The notes under the pieces were generated by a model. The model was not told where the DNA came from, searched no databases, and saw only the letters and a program-made list of their open reading frames with translations. Positions 9,023 to 16,588 of a stretch of DNA of 64,000 nucleotides are shown one piece after another. The stretch is from positions 1 through 64,000 of the forward strand of contig JBCDKT010000010.1 in the NCBI GenBank assembly GCA_038746285.1, in the 5' to 3' direction. Source of the stretch: Bacteroidota bacterium. Lineage in GTDB: Bacteria > Bacteroidota > Rhodothermia > Rhodothermales > JANQRZ01. The translations under genes were made by a program, and so were the position numbers. Each line of letters begins with the position of its first letter. Positions within the stretch are counted from its first letter, which is position 1.

Positions 9023-10474
9023 CTACTTGATCAGCACTACGCGCGTCGAGCCGCGCACCGAGACTCCTTCGAGCACGACGGTGTAAGTCCCGCTCGGCAG
9101 GCTGCGCCCGTCGATCTCGACCGACCGGAACTGGTCGGCGTCGACCGTGCCTTCGTAGAGCACGGCGACGCGCCGGCCGAGGGCATCGTAGAGCGCGACC
9201 GTCACGTCCTGCGCTTCGGCGACCTGGAAGCGGACGCTCGTCGTGGCGTCGAACGGGTTCGGGCGGGCTCCTTCGAGGACGTAGCCTTCGGGCAGCGTGC
9301 TCGCCTCAGCCGCGGCGCGGAGCGGAGCGGTCGACATGAACTCCTCGACCGTCGGCTCAGCGCCGGAGCGCGAGCGCCCGTCGTTGCGGAAGGGCTCCAG
9401 CGTGGGTCCGGCGACGTCGCACTGCCACGGGGTGCCTGCCTCCTTGCCCGCGCTGGCGCGGTACCAGAGCACGACGTCCTCGCCCACGAGCGATTCGCCG
9501 CTGACGAGCTGCGGCCGGTCCGGGTCGATGGCACACCCCGGGCTATCGTCGTCGAACTCGCCCGGCACGTATTTGACCGCCATCATGTCGAGCTTCGAGA
9601 AGCTATCGACCGGCAGCGCGAGGTCCGACGGCGACGGGATGATCTTGTACCCCGCCCGGAGGCTGGCGTCGCGCACGGCCCAGAAGACGCCGTCGGCCGG
9701 ATCACCCCAGGTGCGCTGGGCCTCCTGCGCGAGGCGCTTGACCTGGTTGGTCGCCGGGTTGACCTCGTAGATCTGGTCCTCGCCGTTGTTCGGCTGCCCT
9801 TCGAGGAGGTCGAAGTCGAAGCGGTAGTAGACGTGGTGGCGGCGGCTCTGATCGGTGCAGACGGCGGACGCCGAGGCGAAGGAGTACTCCGGCCGGACGC
9901 GCCCGTCGCGGTAGAAGTGCCATTTCATCCGGTAGCGGTACCAGCCCGCGTTCATATGGGTCGTCAGCACGAGTTCGTCGTCGTACTCCTCGATGGCGAC
10001 ACCCCGGAAGCTGCCAGTGTCGCCGCCCATCCCGCCGTCCTGGTTGCTGTCGCAGGTGGTCTGGACGGTGCCGGGAGTGGCGTCGGCAAAGCAGCCCCCT
10101 GGACGGATGCCCGTCACGGCGAAGCCGGCCTCGGAGTAGTTCCAGTCCCGGAAGCAGCCGCACCCGCTCCCGTCGTACTCGACGTTGAGGATGGGGGTGT
10201 GGGCGCGCTTGAAGACGAGGTAACCCCGGTAGTACGCGTTGAGGATTTCCAGGCCCGAGCCGTCGGTGCCCGAGCTTTCGGTGGGCCGGACGTAGTCGAA
10301 CGACCAGACCGGGTTGTCGGCAGGCCAGTCCACATGCCCCATGATGGGCGCGTTGCAGTCTGCCGTGGCGCTGTAGGTGGGAGGGGCGGAGAAGGTGAAG
10401 TCTTGGGCGTGCGCGGGTGCCGTGACGAGCAGGAGCCCCAGCGCCGCGATAAAGCCAGGTGATACGTGTCGCAT
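9023..10474 (-). CDS. Secreted copper amine oxidase catalytic-domain homologue, active site degenerate, type IX-like sorting domain
   Basis: A 483-residue secreted protein with signal peptide RHVSPGFIAALGLLLVTAPAHAQ. Several copper amine oxidase landmarks are recognisable in order: GLEILNAYYRGYLVFKRA (family GLxIxxVxYxGRxVxYR), GWYRYRMKWHFYRDGRV (family GNYDYxxxWxFxxDG) and GEDVVLWY (family EDIVLWYT). The topaquinone-precursor Tyr is kept (Tyr179) but its consensus Asn/Asp neighbours are Trp and Arg. The catalytic Asp appears to be Asn112, the HxH copper pair reads Arg-Arg-His-His, and the third copper His aligns with Lys344. The C-terminus (about residues 395-483) is a FlgD-Ig/type IX-like sorting domain with ARPNPFDATTSVRFQV. 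Homology is well supported; loss of oxidase activity is inferred. Confidence 0.72.
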   Translation of the reverse strand: MRHVSPGFIAALGLLLVTAPAHAQDFTFSAPPTYSATADCNAPIMGHVDWPADNPVWSFDYVRPTESSGTDGSGLEILNAYYRGYLVFKRAHTPILNVEYDGSGCGCFRDWNYSEAGFAVTGIRPGGCFADATPGTVQTTCDSNQDGGMGGDTGSFRGVAIEEYDDELVLTTHMNAGWYRYRMKWHFYRDGRVRPEYSFASASAVCTDQSRRHHVYYRFDFDLLEGQPNNGEDQIYEVNPATNQVKRLAQEAQRTWGDPADGVFWAVRDASLRAGYKIIPSPSDLALPVDSFSKLDMMAVKYVPGEFDDDSPGCAIDPDRPQLVSGESLVGEDVVLWYRASAGKEAGTPWQCDVAGPTLEPFRNDGRSRSGAEPTVEEFMSTAPLRAAAEASTLPEGYVLEGARPNPFDATTSVRFQVAEAQDVTVALYDALGRRVAVLYEGTVDADQFRSVEIDGRSLPSGTYTVVLEGVSVRGSTRVVLIK

Positions 10475-10502
10475 GGTTGAATAGGTTGGCGTTGGGAAAG
10501 GG

Positions 10503-11072
10503 TTAGCGGCTGTCGGTACGCCGGTCGCGGTTGAACCGGGTCTCGTTGCTGTCCCGGGCCGGGTCGAAGTCGCGCGAGACGATCGTGTCCGTGCCGAGGT
10601 CGACGACGATGAACCGGATGCGCTCCGCGCTCCGGCCCTCGACGTCGTACATGTCGAACATGAGGCAGCGCGAGCCGGGGGCGCAGGCGTGGCCCTTTTC
10701 CCGCACCAGCACGAACCCGCCGGAGAGCGTCGGGTTGTCGGCCCGGTCGTAGAGCGCGCCAAGCTCAGCGTCGCCGAGGATCAGGGCGCGGGCGCGGGCA
10801 ATCTCCTCGTCGCTCGGCGCGACGACGGCCGTGTCGGTGGTCGTCTGCTTGACGACGGCTCCCGACGCATCGGTAATCGTGCGGGTGTACAGGCCGCTCG
10901 ACGCGTCGTAGACGATGGTGGTGGTCCACGCTGCCGTGGCTCCGTTGTCGAGCTTGACGTCGCTCGTCCACGAGCGAACGGTCTCCTGGGCGGCGGCGTC
11001 GGGCGCTCCTGCAGCCAGCGCGAGGAGGGCGAGGACGCACAGGCCACCGCGTAGGAAAGAAGAGGGTTGCAT
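10503..11072 (-). CDS. Secreted protein resembling the N-terminal (N2/N3) domains of copper amine oxidase
   Basis: A 189-residue exported protein with a clear signal peptide ending ...AAGAPDAAAQ. The segment PSDEEIARARALILGDAEL resembles the start of the amine oxidase N2 domain (LTxxEIxxAxxLLRxDP). The later stretch RIRFIVVDLGTDTIVSRDFD resembles the N3 strand pair (AxVxVDLxxxxVxSW). The gene lies 28 bp upstream of the catalytic-domain-like gene, in the same order as the domains of an intact enzyme. I read the two as halves of a split amine-oxidase-like protein. Two cysteines bracket a short loop (CAPGSRC). Function is unknown. Confidence 0.55.
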   Translation of the reverse strand: MQPSSFLRGGLCVLALLALAAGAPDAAAQETVRSWTSDVKLDNGATAAWTTTIVYDASSGLYTRTITDASGAVVKQTTTDTAVVAPSDEEIARARALILGDAELGALYDRADNPTLSGGFVLVREKGHACAPGSRCLMFDMYDVEGRSAERIRFIVVDLGTDTIVSRDFDPARDSNETRFNRDRRTDSR

Positions 11073-11347
11073 AGGGCAAACCGGTTTAGTGAGGGAAGAG
11101 GCCGAAGGTCGTATCGATACACGCTAAGCGCAAGTCTTCCGGTGCACGTATCCGAAACCCCAGGCGGTCACGTACCCGTTACAGACGCCGGCAGCGAGGC
11201 CGCGCGGCCTCGCGTTTGCCCCGGCTGCTGGGTAAGCACGCGGCCCTTTCGCCTCGTCTCTTTACTAATCCTCTGGACTGCCCGATACCTCTGCTACGGT
11301 CGGTCTCCTTCCGCCTTCGCCTTCCGTTCGCTATCGAGTCTCACACT

Positions 11348-11623
11348 ATGGGTGCTCAACCACTCCGCTTCACGCTCGCGCACGACGCTACCCCCACACC
11401 GCCCGATCTGCCTGACAAGCGGCACGACCAGATCCAGGAGCGCCTAGACAGCGGCTTCTACCAGCGCCCCGACGTGCTGCTCGAGACCGCCGAACGCCTC
11501 TACGCTGACCTCATGGAAGGCGAGCCCCTCGACGAGATCGTCCATGCTGAAGCTCGCGATCAGCCTACCGGATACACACCGCAAACGGAACTCTCCTCAC
11601 GGCTCCAGAAACGGGTACTCTAG
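11348..11623 (+). CDS. Small protein with weak FlgM-like C-terminal helix motif
   Basis: A 91-residue soluble protein. The segment RHDQIQERLDSGFYQRPDVLLETAERLYADL resembles in outline the C-terminal helices of anti-sigma-28 factor FlgM (short helix, Gly-x-Tyr turn, Ala-Glu-x-Leu helix), but there is no flagellar context and the match is weak. The ATG at 11348 is chosen because the upstream reading frame is basic and unconserved in character. The last 25 residues run into AT-richer sequence and overlap the convergent lipoprotein gene by 27 bp, so the C-terminus may have been altered by an insertion. Confidence 0.5.
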   Translation: MGAQPLRFTLAHDATPTPPDLPDKRHDQIQERLDSGFYQRPDVLLETAERLYADLMEGEPLDEIVHAEARDQPTGYTPQTELSSRLQKRVL

Positions 11624-12496
11624 CACAATTAATTGGTTGGGCACGTTGGGGACGACAAAGTCTTTACCTGGAACCCAAAACGCCTGTATTCCAGCCCCGT
11701 ACCCCTCCATGTAGGCGAGCCCATCGATAGGCAAGTACCCTATCGGTCCTCCCCCTAGCTGGAATAAGGCATTGATCGTCGCTGTCGTTCCGTCATCGTA
11801 GTATGCGACTACCCTAGAGAAAGACCTACTATCAGTAGGTTCGTAAGCAAACAAAGCATACGACGACGAGACTTCCAGCATGACTTCGCGGTCTCGCCCA
11901 CTGCTGAGATCGACTAGACCGGACCAGAGCACCTGCGGATCCGGCCTCGCAGCGTTCGGATAGAATCTAGCTGTAGCAGCCTCGTACGAAAGAGACTCTT
12001 GGCCTGCCTCTGAGTACATGAGAGTCTCATTACTGCTCAGGCGGACTGTTTGACCACCGTTGAGCACCACTTCTACCGTACTTCGGGCTGTGTTGACGAT
12101 AGACACCCTGGAGACGTTTGCGATGTCCATGCTCACAGGCGCAGTGGAAGCCTCGTTGCCTACCCCGTCAAACGCTTTAACTGAGAGAAGCACCGTACCG
12201 TTATCGTAGTTCTTTGTGTCCCACGCGAGACTCCACGGAGCCTCTGGGTCTGTTGCTTCTAACGCTCCGTCAATCCAGAGTTCGATGCGTTCTACCCCAC
12301 TCTCGTCCGTTGCGTCCACGTCAACAGTGACTGTGCTTTCTACCGTAGCCCCGGATAGAGGACTCAGCACTGTCACTTCCGGGGGCGTGGTGTCCACGGA
12401 AGAAGCGGGTGACTCTGGAGACCCGGCATCGCAGCCAGCCGTAATCAACGCTCCGAACACGAAGCAAGTAAGACGATGAATGACTGCTACGCGCAT
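11597..12496 (-). CDS. Ig-domain lipoprotein, AT-rich relative to neighbours
   Basis: A 299-residue predicted lipoprotein with signal peptide MRVAVIHRLTCFVFGALITA followed by GCDAG, a lipobox with Cys. Residues about 30-125 look like a bacterial Ig-like domain (PPEVTVLSPLSGATV, ESGVERIELWIDGALEA, LSVKAFDGVGNEA). The rest is an uncharacterised beta-rich region. Codon use is visibly more AT-rich than in surrounding genes, pointing to recent transfer. It lies just outside the duplicated carB end, so it may belong to the same or an older accessory insertion. Function unknown; probably envelope-exposed. Confidence 0.7.
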   Translation of the reverse strand: MRVAVIHRLTCFVFGALITAGCDAGSPESPASSVDTTPPEVTVLSPLSGATVESTVTVDVDATDESGVERIELWIDGALEATDPEAPWSLAWDTKNYDNGTVLLSVKAFDGVGNEASTAPVSMDIANVSRVSIVNTARSTVEVVLNGGQTVRLSSNETLMYSEAGQESLSYEAATARFYPNAARPDPQVLWSGLVDLSSGRDREVMLEVSSSYALFAYEPTDSRSFSRVVAYYDDGTTATINALFQLGGGPIGYLPIDGLAYMEGYGAGIQAFWVPGKDFVVPNVPNQLIVLEYPFLEP

Positions 12497-12564
12497 TTGT
12501 GAAATGAGCTTGGTCAAAGAGATAGTGTCCCGGGAGCTACTGACTGCCGCATCTGGACAACCCG

Positions 12565-12644
12565 CTAACGGCTAAGATACAGATTCCTCATCTCGTAGGG
12601 GCGTCTGAAAGGCAATGATCGGTGAGGTCGGCGACGAAGGCGGT
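12565..12644 (-). repeat. Decayed copy of the 3' end of carB
   Basis: These 80 bases match the last ~78 bases of carB (13230-13307). They include the stop codon and the codons for PYEMRNLYLSR, with scattered substitutions and a 2-base indel (roughly 80% identity by eye). The accessory DUF2442/DUF4160 pair sits exactly between this copy and the intact gene end. Confidence 0.85.
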
Positions 12645-12652
12645 GTCTGTAA

Positions 12653-12952
12653 CTACGCCGCCTCAGCAGGCTCTCCATCGAAGTAAAGCCGATTCGCGGA
12701 GAGGTCAGGACCGGCAGCCCACTCGACGCCGCCGCCGCCTTCCACGATGCTGATTGCTGCAAAGGCATCGGGAACGGCAAGCTGCCGGAACACCCCTCGC
12801 GTCAGGAGCGGTGCTACATCGAAGGTCCGCACCTCAGCGTCTTCGAACGCAACACGAATCGTCGCGCCTCCAACCGCCGACACGGCGACAACACGCGGGG
12901 CCAGCGGCTCAGGGCCTACGACGACTTCTGGCTCAGTTTGGACTTCAGGCAT
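12653..12952 (-). CDS. DUF2442 domain protein
   Basis: A 99-residue protein whose core (VVAVSAVGGATIRVAFEDAEVRTFDVAPLL, then GVFRQLAVPDAFAAISI and GGVEWAAGPDLSANRLYFDG) fits DUF2442, a small domain often encoded directly beside a DUF4160 gene. The partner here ends 2 bases before this start, so the two are translationally linked. The pair is toxin-antitoxin-like in size and arrangement, but no activity is established to my knowledge. It lies between two copies of the carB 3' end and is therefore probably an acquired module. Confidence 0.8.
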   Translation of the reverse strand: MPEVQTEPEVVVGPEPLAPRVVAVSAVGGATIRVAFEDAEVRTFDVAPLLTRGVFRQLAVPDAFAAISIVEGGGGVEWAAGPDLSANRLYFDGEPAEAA

Positions 12953-12954
12953 GG

Positions 12955-13224
12955 TCAGCGAAGCGGTTCGATGGTTCCGGGAGGCTCCATGTTCAACGCG
13001 CGACTCCACGCCTGTTCCAGTTCGGCTTCGCGCAGGGCCGCCCACGCTTGCACGAGTCGCCGCTGTCGACGCGGAAGGGTGCCTGCTAGCAAGTCGCTGT
13101 CGGGAATGCTGAAGACGGCCCGGTGCTCGGCGTACTGCGCGTGAAAGTGCGGCTTGCTGTGCTGGCCCGCATCGTCGTAGTAGATCGCTATAACGATGCC
13201 GAAAAACTCGGAGATGCGCGGCAC
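12955..13224 (-). CDS. DUF4160 domain protein
   Basis: An 89-residue protein starting at GTG with PRISEFFGIVIAIYYDD, then SKPHFHAQYAEHRAVFSI, the hallmark of DUF4160 (conserved HFH in a small alpha/beta fold). It begins 5 bp beyond the carB stop codon and is followed by the DUF2442 gene after 2 bp, forming a two-gene unit. Although the frame stays open back into carB, the GTG that gives the family-typical N-terminus is the likely start. Function unknown. Confidence 0.8.
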   Translation of the reverse strand: MPRISEFFGIVIAIYYDDAGQHSKPHFHAQYAEHRAVFSIPDSDLLAGTLPRRQRRLVQAWAALREAELEQAWSRALNMEPPGTIEPLR

Positions 13225-13229
13225 GGCGG

Positions 13230-16073
13230 CTACCGGCTGAGGTAGAGGTTGCGCATCTCGTAGGGGCGGCTGAAGTGCTCGTCGGTCAGGTCGGCGACGA
13301 AGGCGATGGCTTCGCCGGTCGACTTCATCTCGGGACCTAGCTCCTTCGCCACCTCGGGGAATTTGGTCCACGAGAAGACCGGCTCCTTGACGGCGTAGCC
13401 TTCGAGCGTGCTCTCGAGCTCGCCTCGCTCGCGGAACGTCGCCAGCTTCTCGCCGAGCATGACTTTCGTCCCAATCGCGGCGTAGGCGATGCCGGTCGCC
13501 TTGGCGATGAACGGGACCGTCCGACTGGCACGCGGGTTGGCCTCGATCACGTAGACCGTCTCGTCTCTGATGGCGAACTGGACGTTCATCAGGCCCTGGA
13601 TCTCCAGACGCCGGGCGATGCGCTCGGCGTAGTCGCGGATCGTGGCCTGGACCTCGTCGGAGAGCGAGTACGGCGGGAGCACGGCCGTCGAGTCACCTGA
13701 GTGGACCCCGGCGGGCTCGATGTGCTGCAAGATGCCGCAGACTTCGAGCTCGTCGCCGTCGAAGATCACGTCGCAATCAACCTCGATGGCGTTCTCCAGG
13801 AAGAGGTCGAGGAGGATGTCGTTCTCGGGGAGCATCTGGAGGATGTCGGCGACGTAGCCCGAGACCTCTTCTTTGTTGATCGCGATCCGCATCCCCTGGC
13901 CGCCGAGGACGTAGCTCGGGCGGATCAGGATCGGGTAGCCGATCCCCTCGGCCACGTCGACCGCCTCGTCGACGGTCTGTGCCATGCCATATTCGGGGAA
14001 TGGGACGCCCAGCTCTTCGAGGATTTCGGAGAACTTACCCCGGTCCTCGGCGAGGTCCATCTTGGGGTACGGCGTCCCGAAGATGTGGATGCCGTGCTCC
14101 TGGAACCCGCCCGCGAGCTTGAGCGCGGTCTGCCCGCCGAGCTGGAGGATGACACCCTCGGGCCGCTCGTGCTCGATCACGTCGAGGACGCGCTCCCAAA
14201 AAACGGGCTCGAAGTAGAGCTTGTCGGCCACGTCGAAGTCGGTCGAGACGGTCTCGGGGTTGCAGTTGATCATGATGGCCTCGTAGCCGAGCTCGCGCGC
14301 GGCGAGGACGCCGTGGACGCACGAGTAGTCGAACTCGATGCCCTGCCCGATCCGGTTCGGGCCGGAGCCGAGGATGAGGACTTTCCGGCGGTCCGTCGCC
14401 TCGCTCTCGGTCTCGCCCTGGTCATAGGTCGAGTAGAAGTACGGCGTCTCGGCGGCGAACTCGCCCGCGCAGGTATCGACGACCCGGTAGGTCGGCGTGA
14501 GGCCAAGCTCCTTGCGATGCGCCCGCACGTCGTCTTCGGTGACCTCGTCTTTGAGGAGGAAGGCAATCTGGCGGTCGGAGAAACCGTGCTGCTTGACGCG
14601 CAGCAACAGGTTGGCCTCGAGTTCGTGGAGGGCGAGGGTGCTGATCTCGCGCTCGGTCTCGACGAGGGCCTTGATCTGGTGGAGGAACCAGGGGTCGACG
14701 CGGGTGATGTCGGCGATCTCCTCGACGCTCGCGCCGTGGGTGAAGGCGTTGCGGATCTGGAGCGTCCGGTCCCAATACGACTTCTTGAGCCGCTCGCGGA
14801 CCCTCGTCCGGTGGTCCGGGTCGCGGTCGGCCCCGAGGCCGGCGTAGCCGAGTTCGAGACTCTGCCAGGCTTTCTGGAGGCTTTCGGTGAACGTCCGCCC
14901 GATTGCCATCGCCTCGCCGACGGCCTTCATCTGGGTCGTCAGTTCCTCGTCGACGCCCTCGAACTTCTCGAAGTTGAAGCGCGGGACTTTGGTGACGACG
15001 TAGTCGAGGGCCGGCTCGAAGCACGCGCTCGTCGTGCCGGTAACTTCGTTCGGCAGTTCGTCGAGCGTGTAGCCGACGGCGAGGCGGGCGGCGACTTTGG
15101 CAATCGGGTAGCCCGTCGCCTTCGACGCGAGCGCCGAACTCCGGGACACGCGCGGGTTGATCTCGATGACGACCATGCGCCCGGTCGCGGGGTCGAAGGC
15201 GAACTGGATGTTGCACCCGCCGGCGAAGGTGCCGATCGAGCGCATTGCCCGGATCGCGGCGTCGCGCATCTGCTGGAACTGCTTGTCGGTGAGGGTCTGC
15301 TGCGGGGCGATGGTCACCGAGTCGCCCGTGTGGACCCCCATCGGGTCCAGGTTCTCGATCGAGCAGATGATGATGACGTTCTCGGCCGCGTCGCGGAGAA
15401 GTTCGAGCTCGTACTCTTTCCACCCGAAGAGGCACTCCTCGATCAACACCTCGTGGATGGGCGAGAGCTCGAGCCCGCGCGTGACCTTGCGGTCGAACTC
15501 GTCGGCCGACCACACGATGCCGCCGCCGGCCCCGCCCATCGTGAAGCTCGGCCGGATGACGATGGGCTGGAAGCCGAGCCCGCCGCCTAGCTCCTGGGCG
15601 ATCTCGTTGGCTTCGAGGAGCGACTTCGCCACACGGCTCCGCGCCTGGTCGAGGCCGATCGACTCCATGAGGTCGCGGAAGCGCTGGCGGTCCTCGGTGA
15701 TGCGGATCGCGTCGATGTCGACCCCGATCACGTCGACGCCCATTGTCTTCCAGTACGCCTCCTCGTGGAGCACCTCGGCGAGGTTGAGCGCTGTCTGCCC
15801 CCCCATCGTCGGAAGCACGGCGTCGGGCCGTTCTTTTTCGACGATCTCTTTGATTGACTTCGGCGTCAGCTCCTGGAGGTAGACCGTGTCGGCCATGACC
15901 GGGTCGGTCATGATGGTCGCCGGGTTGGAATTGACGAGGACGACCTCGTAGCCCTCGGCGCGGAGCGCCTTCGAGGCCTGGCTGCCGGAGTAGTCGAACT
16001 CGCACGCCTGCCCGATCACAATCGGGCCGGAGCCGATGAGGAGGATTTTGTTGATGTCGGTGCGTTTGGGCAC
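13230..16073 (-). CDS. carB: Carbamoyl-phosphate synthase large subunit, short form
   Basis: Makes carbamoyl phosphate from bicarbonate, ATP and ammonia delivered by CarA, feeding pyrimidine and arginine synthesis. Both ATP-grasp halves are visible: the first with ILLIGSGPIVIGQACEFDYS and MGGQTALN, the second with VLILGSGPNRIGQGIEFDYS and LGGQTALK. At 947 residues it stops after MRNLYLSR, where the E. coli protein (1073 residues) continues into the MGS-like allosteric domain. That domain is absent, so UMP/ornithine control through CarB is not expected; short CarB forms are known in Bacteroidota. The 3' end is duplicated downstream. Confidence 0.95.
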   Translation of the reverse strand: MPKRTDINKILLIGSGPIVIGQACEFDYSGSQASKALRAEGYEVVLVNSNPATIMTDPVMADTVYLQELTPKSIKEIVEKERPDAVLPTMGGQTALNLAEVLHEEAYWKTMGVDVIGVDIDAIRITEDRQRFRDLMESIGLDQARSRVAKSLLEANEIAQELGGGLGFQPIVIRPSFTMGGAGGGIVWSADEFDRKVTRGLELSPIHEVLIEECLFGWKEYELELLRDAAENVIIICSIENLDPMGVHTGDSVTIAPQQTLTDKQFQQMRDAAIRAMRSIGTFAGGCNIQFAFDPATGRMVVIEINPRVSRSSALASKATGYPIAKVAARLAVGYTLDELPNEVTGTTSACFEPALDYVVTKVPRFNFEKFEGVDEELTTQMKAVGEAMAIGRTFTESLQKAWQSLELGYAGLGADRDPDHRTRVRERLKKSYWDRTLQIRNAFTHGASVEEIADITRVDPWFLHQIKALVETEREISTLALHELEANLLLRVKQHGFSDRQIAFLLKDEVTEDDVRAHRKELGLTPTYRVVDTCAGEFAAETPYFYSTYDQGETESEATDRRKVLILGSGPNRIGQGIEFDYSCVHGVLAARELGYEAIMINCNPETVSTDFDVADKLYFEPVFWERVLDVIEHERPEGVILQLGGQTALKLAGGFQEHGIHIFGTPYPKMDLAEDRGKFSEILEELGVPFPEYGMAQTVDEAVDVAEGIGYPILIRPSYVLGGQGMRIAINKEEVSGYVADILQMLPENDILLDLFLENAIEVDCDVIFDGDELEVCGILQHIEPAGVHSGDSTAVLPPYSLSDEVQATIRDYAERIARRLEIQGLMNVQFAIRDETVYVIEANPRASRTVPFIAKATGIAYAAIGTKVMLGEKLATFRERGELESTLEGYAVKEPVFSWTKFPEVAKELGPEMKSTGEAIAFVADLTDEHFSRPYEMRNLYLSR

Positions 16074-16160
16074 GGCGGTGTGGGTGAAGCGTAGCGGTGG
16101 CGCAGACGTGGGGGCGGGTCTGAGACCCGCCCGTACAGAGCGTTGCTCCGGTTGCTCTCG

Positions 16161-16397
16161 TCAGCTGCCGAAGCCGCTGACGGTGTAGTCCTTCGGCCGT
16201 TCGAGGACGACGAGCGCGGCGTACCCGGCGCGGGGCGCGAGGTCGGAGTCGATGCCGGTCGAGGCCCCGCCCATCGCGGCGACGTGGAGCGGGAGCCAGC
16301 CGTCGCCGAGGAGGTCGTTGAGCGCGGCGAGCGAGGCGGACTCGCCCTCGGCGTCGGGGTCGTAGTAGACGATGTGTGCTTTGCGTTCGGTAGCCAT
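16161..16397 (-). CDS. Small hypothetical protein between carA and carB
   Basis: A 78-residue soluble protein (AHIVYYDPDAEGESASLAALN, GWLPLHVAAMGG, YAALVVLERP). The pattern of a short strand, helix and a second strand ending in an aliphatic run suggests a small alpha/beta domain, but I do not recognise it. Its start overlaps the stop of the preceding 62-residue frame (TGATG), so it is part of the carA-carB transcript. It might tune the synthase, but that is only a guess from location. Confidence 0.65.
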   Translation of the reverse strand: MATERKAHIVYYDPDAEGESASLAALNDLLGDGWLPLHVAAMGGASTGIDSDLAPRAGYAALVVLERPKDYTVSGFGS

Positions 16398-16585
16398 CAG
16401 GAGGCCGGAGGAAGGAGTTTAGGAGGAGGCGGACGACCGACACGCTTGCGAACGTGTCCATCGGGGTTGGGTGGGAGGAGGCCGAGCGCCTTCATCTCGC
16501 AGCGCAGCCGCCACGCGACTTCCATCGGCGGGCGCGGTACGGCGCGTCCGACAACGCGGCGGATGCGAGCGCGAGGGTCAGCCAT
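16397..16585 (-). CDS. Tiny basic hypothetical protein between carA and carB
   Basis: A 62-residue Arg/Pro-rich protein (ARIRRVVGRAVPRPPMEVAWRLRCEMKALGL, then a proline-rich tail). It begins 3 bp after the carA stop codon and overlaps the next gene at TGATG. The compact linkage argues for a real gene; the composition (many Arg and Pro in GC-rich DNA) argues for caution. No recognisable domain. Confidence 0.45.
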   Translation of the reverse strand: MADPRARIRRVVGRAVPRPPMEVAWRLRCEMKALGLLPPNPDGHVRKRVGRPPPPKLLPPAS

Positions 16586-16588
16586 CGG

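Noticed and set aside
8489-10462. 657-codon plus-strand frame opposite the amine-oxidase-like gene
   Set aside because: Minus strand carries the recognisable secreted protein; the plus frame lacks a signal or domain.
13701-15590. 629-codon plus-strand frame opposite carB
   Set aside because: Shadow frame created by GC-rich codon bias; the minus strand encodes an unmistakable CarB, and the plus translation is low-complexity acidic/valine-rich.
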